A stretch of 34,922 nt of DNA from NCBI GenBank assembly GCA_905233955.1, contig CAJOFQ010000018.1, forward strand, positions 1-34,922, in the 5' to 3' direction. Positions within the stretch are counted from its first letter, which is position 1; every line of letters begins with the position of its first letter. Below are positions 30,258 to 34,922 of this stretch, piece after piece. Position numbers and translations under genes: made by a program. Below the pieces are notes generated by a model. That model saw nothing but the letters and a program-made list of their open reading frames with translations, did no database searches and had not been told where the DNA came from. This DNA is from an uncultured Lachnospiraceae bacterium. Its GTDB lineage: Bacteria > Bacillota > Clostridia > Lachnospirales > Lachnospiraceae.

Positions 30258-33200
30258 ATGAAAGGGAACTGGACATGGAAGAAATTCCTGGCCTTGTTCA
30301 TGGCCGTTGCAATGGTAATGGCGAGCGGAGTATTTGTTACTACGCAGTCATTCAAGGCAACTGACGATGAAAGCTACGAAGGCGACGAAGTCGAAGATGT
30401 AGCTGAGGTATCGGATGAATACCAGGAAGAGACCGAGGAAGTAGTCGAAGAGACAGTTGAAGAAACGGCTGACGCTTCCGAAGACACCGGAGAAGAACAG
30501 ACTTCTTCCGTACCGGTGCGTTTCGATCTTAGCGGAGGCGAGGGCAATGCCCCCGATCCATTTGAGACCGAGATCGCCGAGGACGGAGGTTTGCTGTTAG
30601 GGGAACTCCCGGTGTTGGAGGACTACACTGACGAGAGTAATGTCAGCCATGTTTTCGTAGGATGGAGCCTTACTGAGGGCGCTGCAGAGCCTGATACAGA
30701 GTTTTACTGGGATGGTTCTGACGAAGTAGCTCTCTATGCTGTATGGGATTTACAGGAAGCTCCTGCTGACGAGGACTTAGACGCAGCAGCAGAAGAAGCC
30801 GCAGCCGAAGAAGAGGCTGCAGAACAGGCAGCGGCAGAAGAAGCCGCAGCGGCTGAACAGGAAGCTGCAGAGCAGGCAGCAGCCGAGGAACAGGCCGCGA
30901 AGGAAGCAGCCGAGGCTGAGGAGCAGGCCGCCAAGGAAGCAGCAGAAGCTGAAGAGAAGGCCGCCAAGGAAGCAGAAAAAGCTGCTAAGAAGGCTGAACA
31001 GGAAGCAGAAGAGCAGGAGGCAGCCGAGGCTGAGGAAGAAGCCAAGGCAGAAGCAGATGACGAGAAGTCCAAGAAGGATGACGCTGAGGAAGCTAAGGAA
31101 GAGTCTGAGGAGTCCAAGGAGACTGCTGAGGAATCAGAATCCACAGAGCAGACTGAGGAAGCCACAGAGGAGACTACTGAGGAGCAGACAGAGCCGGCAG
31201 GCGAGGTTCCTACAGAGGCTACCGAAGAAGAGCAGATGCTGGCAACCTATGTGGCAGGTAATTTTACCGAGACCACAGCAGGCGGCATAACTGTTAATGT
31301 GTCATATGATGAGAAGGTATTCCCTCCGGGAACTACCATGAAGGTTACTGATATCTCCAATGAGGACGCATTACAGGCAGTTAGTGATACTGTTGAGAAC
31401 GCAGTTGAGGCGCGTGGTGTAGATATCACTTTCTACAATGCCGAAGGAGAAGAGATCCAGCCATACAATGGAGCAGAGGTTAATGTATCTCTTACATTGA
31501 GCCAGCCCATGTCTACCGAGGAACAGACCATAGTTCACGGCAGCTCAGGCGACACCAGCGCTGTAAGCGGTGATTCTTCATCTACAGGAGCAGATTTCAA
31601 AGCTACGAGTTTTTCTCCGTACTATTTAGTAGGCCAGGGTCAGCCGGGTTCCTATGGGAATAACACTTATGAATATTCAATGCAGCCCAGTGAGAGCCTG
31701 ACTCTTGCATCAAATGTTGTAGATAATTCCGGCAAATATCTTGGCGGAACATGGGCTATAACAAGCGGTGAAGATATAATTTCCTTTATGAAGGGAGCAA
31801 AGACAACAGCTGAAGCGGGGGCGGAAGCCCCCTCTGTTGGCATTAAGACCAGTGGTAAGGCTGGTGATGCCACAGTTACCTTTACCTATACCGCTAATAA
31901 GAAGGAATATGTCAACACATATGCCATCCATGTTAAGGGCTATGTGTTTCATTTCAATGCTAATGAAGCATCAGGGACAGTAGAGGATATTGCGGCCACT
32001 ATAGGTGTCAGCGGTACAGCCAATGTTACACTTCCAGATGCGGGCAGTCTTTCGCGTCCGGGATACAACTTCAAAGGCTGGTCCATGTTCAAGGATCACA
32101 TGACATCAGGACAGCGTCATGGCTGGTATGCATATGACAAGAATACCAGCGATCCGACGAAAAAGATATATAAGCCGGGAGCGACATTCAATATTACGAC
32201 GGGCAGTACTTCTGAAGAATACACCTTTTATGCTATGTGGGCACCAAATACCGGAGTTAGCGGACAGATAGGTTTTTTTGTTCGTGATGACGGTACTATT
32301 CAGTCGGAGCCTGCAAATTATTCCGCATCATTTTATACGACAGTTACACCGAGCGGTTCCTATCCGAACGGTTCTTATTATATGAGCGCTTCTGATCTGA
32401 CTGACTACATTACAGAGGTTTACACCGAGATTGATGTTGATGAGATCAACCGCAAGGTGACAGATCGCGCAAACAAGGAGGTAGAAGCCTTCATACGCGA
32501 TATGTACCAGAAGATTCAGAAGTATGGTTCGGCTGCCGACAAGAAAAAGTATGCGAAGTTCGACATGGATAAATACTACATCCAGTGGTATGTTATCAAG
32601 GATCAGGGGAGCTGGCATGTAGACGGCACGCTTCGCGCCAGGTCTGACGCAGGAACTAACGATGATGACACTTATGTATCACTGGATTTCCGCAAGAACG
32701 CCGACGATGTTACTGGAGACTGCCCGGTAGGCAGGGAATGGAAATTAAGTGAGGCAAAGGCTGGGGTACAGCTTTCTGATCCGGCACAGAACACTTTGCA
32801 AAGAAAAGGTTACACCTTCAATGGTTGGGACACCCAAAAGGACGGTAGTGGTGACAGATATGGTGACGGTGATGTAATAAAGTTTGAGAAGAACACCATA
32901 CTTTATGCTCAGTGGTCACCCAACGATGGTGTGCCGTACACGCTTATCCGTTACGATACCGAGACGGAACAGGAGATTAAGAATACCAGAGAGGTTCGTA
33001 CCGGAGTTACCGGCAACACTATCGAAGCTATAGACAGTGACAAGACTCTGGAAGGCTATGTGTTTGACGAGAACAATCCTAATAATATTTTAGAGGCTTC
33101 CATTAATGGTAATGGTACTACAGAGCTTCATCTTTGGTTCAAGCCGGCACATGCGGTTGTTATCACAGCACCTACTACTAACAAGACTTATGATGGCGAG

Positions 33201-34922
33201 GCGATTTCAAGTCCCATAGCTTCATTTACGGTAGATGGCAAGGAGATAACAGAATACACTGCAAATAAGGACTCAATCACATTTACATATAATGGCAAGG
33301 AATACACTATCAAGGATGTTGCTCCTTCTATAAATGATGCAGATGGTAAAAGTGTGGAATCAGCTAAGGATGCAGGGAATTATACTGTATCATTTGGAAA
33401 TGGTACACCAATAGTTGATGACACCAAGACAAGTTTTACCGTTAAAGTTAATCCGGGATATATTAACATTTCCAAGCGCCCTATTACTATCACTTCTGAT
33501 TCAGGCGAGTGGAAATATGACGGTAAGGCTCATACGGCAGAGAATGTAACAGTTACACTTAATGCTGGAGAGGGAGAAGCGCTTGTAGGTGATGACAAGC
33601 TTCCGGATGTAAAATATACCGGCAGCCAGAAAGCTATTGGTTCAAGCCAGAATACATTTGAGTGCAACACAGATTCTCTTAAGACAAATTATGACATAAC
33701 AATTGTATATGGGACCTTGACTGTTACCGGTGCAGGTGCAGGCGATGCCAGGTACGAGATTAATGTCCGTCCTAAGAGCGAGACAATAAAATATGATGGT
33801 AAGAAGCACAGCGTTAACAAGGATGACTTTGAGATAGTAGGCTCTGATTCCGCCAGTGCTTCAGGTTCACCGCTTGCAAAGCTTGGAGATTTCTTCAGTA
33901 ACACCAGCACAACTGATTTTAAGATTGGTGACGAGGAATTTACTATTACGGGACTTGCAGCAAGCGGAGAAGACGGTACTGATGCAGGTACATATAATCG
34001 TGTTGTGACAGAGACAGAGAGACTTACTATCAAGGATTCCTCTGGCAACGATGTAACAGGCGAGTTTATTGTTAATAAGCTTACAGGCTCACTTGTTATC
34101 GAGAAACGCGATGTAGCATTAAAATCCGCAAGCCTGACGAAGCCTTATGACGGCACTGCTCTTGAGAATCCTGACGACCAGTTGGTTACATCTGTGAAGG
34201 ATACAATAAAGATTACGGAGAATGGTTCTATCTCAGAGGGTGAGAATGTTGGCTTTGTAACGGGTGAAGGAGTAGACAAGTACAGTTTTGCCGGCAAGCA
34301 GAAGAGAGTTGGCACAAGCAAGAATGAATTTTCTTACACTCTCAAGAACAATACTAATGAGAAGAATTACAATATCACGACTTCATACGGTGATCTCGTT
34401 GTAACTAATCCGGAAGCTAAGATAGATGTAACTGTTACGCCTAATGGCGAGCCGGATCCTAACGGCGGATCAGGTGATGAAGGTACGGATGACGGAAAAG
34501 ACGATGGATCTGATGACGGTTCCAACGATGACCAGGATGACGGACAGAACGATGGATCAGATGATGGCACTGGCAGTGGTCAGGGCGCAGAATCTGACAG
34601 CAGTCCTAACGGTGGCAAGTTCAAGTACAATGGCAAGCTTCGCGAAGTAAGCGGCTTTGTCAACGAAAAAGACGGACGCATCGAAGTTACAGGATCCAAT
34701 GGCAAAACCTACTATGTAGAAGGTCTTACCGCAGGAGTATCCGGCACAGATGCAGATTCATATGAAGTTCAGGTAACAGGCGATGCCAGGGTATATGACG
34801 AGGACAATGAGGATGTTACCGATCAGGTTAATATCAATATCGCAAAGGCTTATCTGGTTATTACAGCACGCAGTGTGACACTCACATCTGCAAGCCTTTC
34901 CAAGCCCTATGATGGCAAGCCT
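30258..34922 (+). CDS. Giant surface/secreted repeat protein, 3'-partial
   Basis: 1555 codons are open to the window edge, from ATG 30258 behind AAGGAGAG. A signal peptide occupies about residues 1-32. Residues about 85-165 form the first InlB-type (Listeria-Bacteroides) repeat, ending HVFVGWSLTEG ... ALYAVWD. Residues about 165-320 are an almost pure Ala/Glu/Lys stretch, probably a long helix or coiled coil. Further InlB-type repeats end GYNFKGWSMF ... FYAMWAP (about 563-665) and GYTFNGWDTQKDG ... LYAQWSP (about 828-891). MBG/YDG-type repeats then start near 974, 1084, 1177, 1294, 1455 and 1548, each with a K-x-YDG or KYNG turn. A Gly/Asp/Ser linker (about 1395-1453) interrupts them. The architecture suggests an adhesin; the anchor lies beyond the window. 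Confidence 0.9.
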   Translation, partial: MKGNWTWKKFLALFMAVAMVMASGVFVTTQSFKATDDESYEGDEVEDVAEVSDEYQEETEEVVEETVEETADASEDTGEEQTSSVPVRFDLSGGEGNAPDPFETEIAEDGGLLLGELPVLEDYTDESNVSHVFVGWSLTEGAAEPDTEFYWDGSDEVALYAVWDLQEAPADEDLDAAAEEAAAEEEAAEQAAAEEAAAAEQEAAEQAAAEEQAAKEAAEAEEQAAKEAAEAEEKAAKEAEKAAKKAEQEAEEQEAAEAEEEAKAEADDEKSKKDDAEEAKEESEESKETAEESESTEQTEEATEETTEEQTEPAGEVPTEATEEEQMLATYVAGNFTETTAGGITVNVSYDEKVFPPGTTMKVTDISNEDALQAVSDTVENAVEARGVDITFYNAEGEEIQPYNGAEVNVSLTLSQPMSTEEQTIVHGSSGDTSAVSGDSSSTGADFKATSFSPYYLVGQGQPGSYGNNTYEYSMQPSESLTLASNVVDNSGKYLGGTWAITSGEDIISFMKGAKTTAEAGAEAPSVGIKTSGKAGDATVTFTYTANKKEYVNTYAIHVKGYVFHFNANEASGTVEDIAATIGVSGTANVTLPDAGSLSRPGYNFKGWSMFKDHMTSGQRHGWYAYDKNTSDPTKKIYKPGATFNITTGSTSEEYTFYAMWAPNTGVSGQIGFFVRDDGTIQSEPANYSASFYTTVTPSGSYPNGSYYMSASDLTDYITEVYTEIDVDEINRKVTDRANKEVEAFIRDMYQKIQKYGSAADKKKYAKFDMDKYYIQWYVIKDQGSWHVDGTLRARSDAGTNDDDTYVSLDFRKNADDVTGDCPVGREWKLSEAKAGVQLSDPAQNTLQRKGYTFNGWDTQKDGSGDRYGDGDVIKFEKNTILYAQWSPNDGVPYTLIRYDTETEQEIKNTREVRTGVTGNTIEAIDSDKTLEGYVFDENNPNNILEASINGNGTTELHLWFKPAHAVVITAPTTNKTYDGEAISSPIASFTVDGKEITEYTANKDSITFTYNGKEYTIKDVAPSINDADGKSVESAKDAGNYTVSFGNGTPIVDDTKTSFTVKVNPGYINISKRPITITSDSGEWKYDGKAHTAENVTVTLNAGEGEALVGDDKLPDVKYTGSQKAIGSSQNTFECNTDSLKTNYDITIVYGTLTVTGAGAGDARYEINVRPKSETIKYDGKKHSVNKDDFEIVGSDSASASGSPLAKLGDFFSNTSTTDFKIGDEEFTITGLAASGEDGTDAGTYNRVVTETERLTIKDSSGNDVTGEFIVNKLTGSLVIEKRDVALKSASLTKPYDGTALENPDDQLVTSVKDTIKITENGSISEGENVGFVTGEGVDKYSFAGKQKRVGTSKNEFSYTLKNNTNEKNYNITTSYGDLVVTNPEAKIDVTVTPNGEPDPNGGSGDEGTDDGKDDGSDDGSNDDQDDGQNDGSDDGTGSGQGAESDSSPNGGKFKYNGKLREVSGFVNEKDGRIEVTGSNGKTYYVEGLTAGVSGTDADSYEVQVTGDARVYDEDNEDVTDQVNINIAKAYLVITARSVTLTSASLSKPYDGKP

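Noticed and set aside
30734-31290. ORFs on both strands opposite the Ala/Glu region (Ser/Ala-rich minus 143 aa; Arg-rich plus 77 aa)
   Set aside because: They are frame shadows of the low-complexity Ala/Glu coding region, with no start signals.

Overview
The window looks like chromosomal DNA of an anaerobic Firmicute of the Lachnospiraceae, most likely close to Butyrivibrio or Pseudobutyrivibrio. The reasons are a type-2 isoleucyl-tRNA synthetase, a rubrerythrin, glycogen phosphorylase, many large hybrid sensor kinases, several TTG/GTG starts behind strong Shine-Dalgarno sites, and a giant surface protein with InlB-type and MBG/YDG-type repeats. This placement is inferred from gene content and style, not from a database search.

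Layout. 1-2402 (minus strand): a 3'-truncated exported RsiV/PdaC-like protein; a gene-poor stretch with strong palindromes; a transcription unit holding only the 5' half of a tRNA-Pro-like sequence; a secreted LamG-like protein; and a small unknown protein. 2649-10265 (minus): a tightly overlapping four-gene signalling operon under a good promoter, encoding REC-HPt, membrane pseudo-kinase-HPt, membrane kinase-REC-DegV, and a membrane degenerate GGDEF-EAL protein. 10441-12791 (plus): tRNA-Gly, then a PocR-domain pseudo-kinase followed by an apparently active EAL phosphodiesterase. 12792-13539 (minus): an alpha/beta hydrolase with a 35-codon upstream ORF. 13689-21393 (plus): a small membrane protein, then a probable operon ileS - glgP - ClpX-like ATPase. 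21449-22339 (minus): a membrane HD-GYP protein. 22473-22796 (plus): a tRNA-Gln transcription unit whose leader is a head-to-tail array of tRNA-half-like 46-bp units. 22958-27278 (plus): rubrerythrin and a large soluble hybrid kinase with a duplicated sensor module. 27347-28435 (minus): an unrecognised two-domain, possibly glycosyltransferase-like protein. 28802-30103 (plus): an AAA/DUF4143 ATPase behind a repeat-rich intergenic region. 30258-34922 (plus): a giant repeat-containing surface protein that runs off the window.

The dominant theme is signal transduction. The 10265-to-2649 operon could form one phosphorelay: a kinase with the fatty-acid-binding DegV fold as its C-terminal domain, two HPt-bearing partners (one lacking the kinase histidine), and a c-di-GMP-type protein whose catalytic motifs have decayed into what looks like a receptor or scaffold. 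Two further c-di-GMP hydrolases (EAL and HD-GYP) appear intact, and no intact diguanylate cyclase is present.

The most unusual items are the kinase-REC-DegV fusion with its pseudo-enzyme neighbours; the tRNA-Gln array of tRNA-5'-half-like units; the separate promoter/half-tRNA-Pro/terminator unit; and a short dispersed intergenic motif (TTTGACCYTNRTATCA) that occurs at least six times and overlaps promoters in two places.
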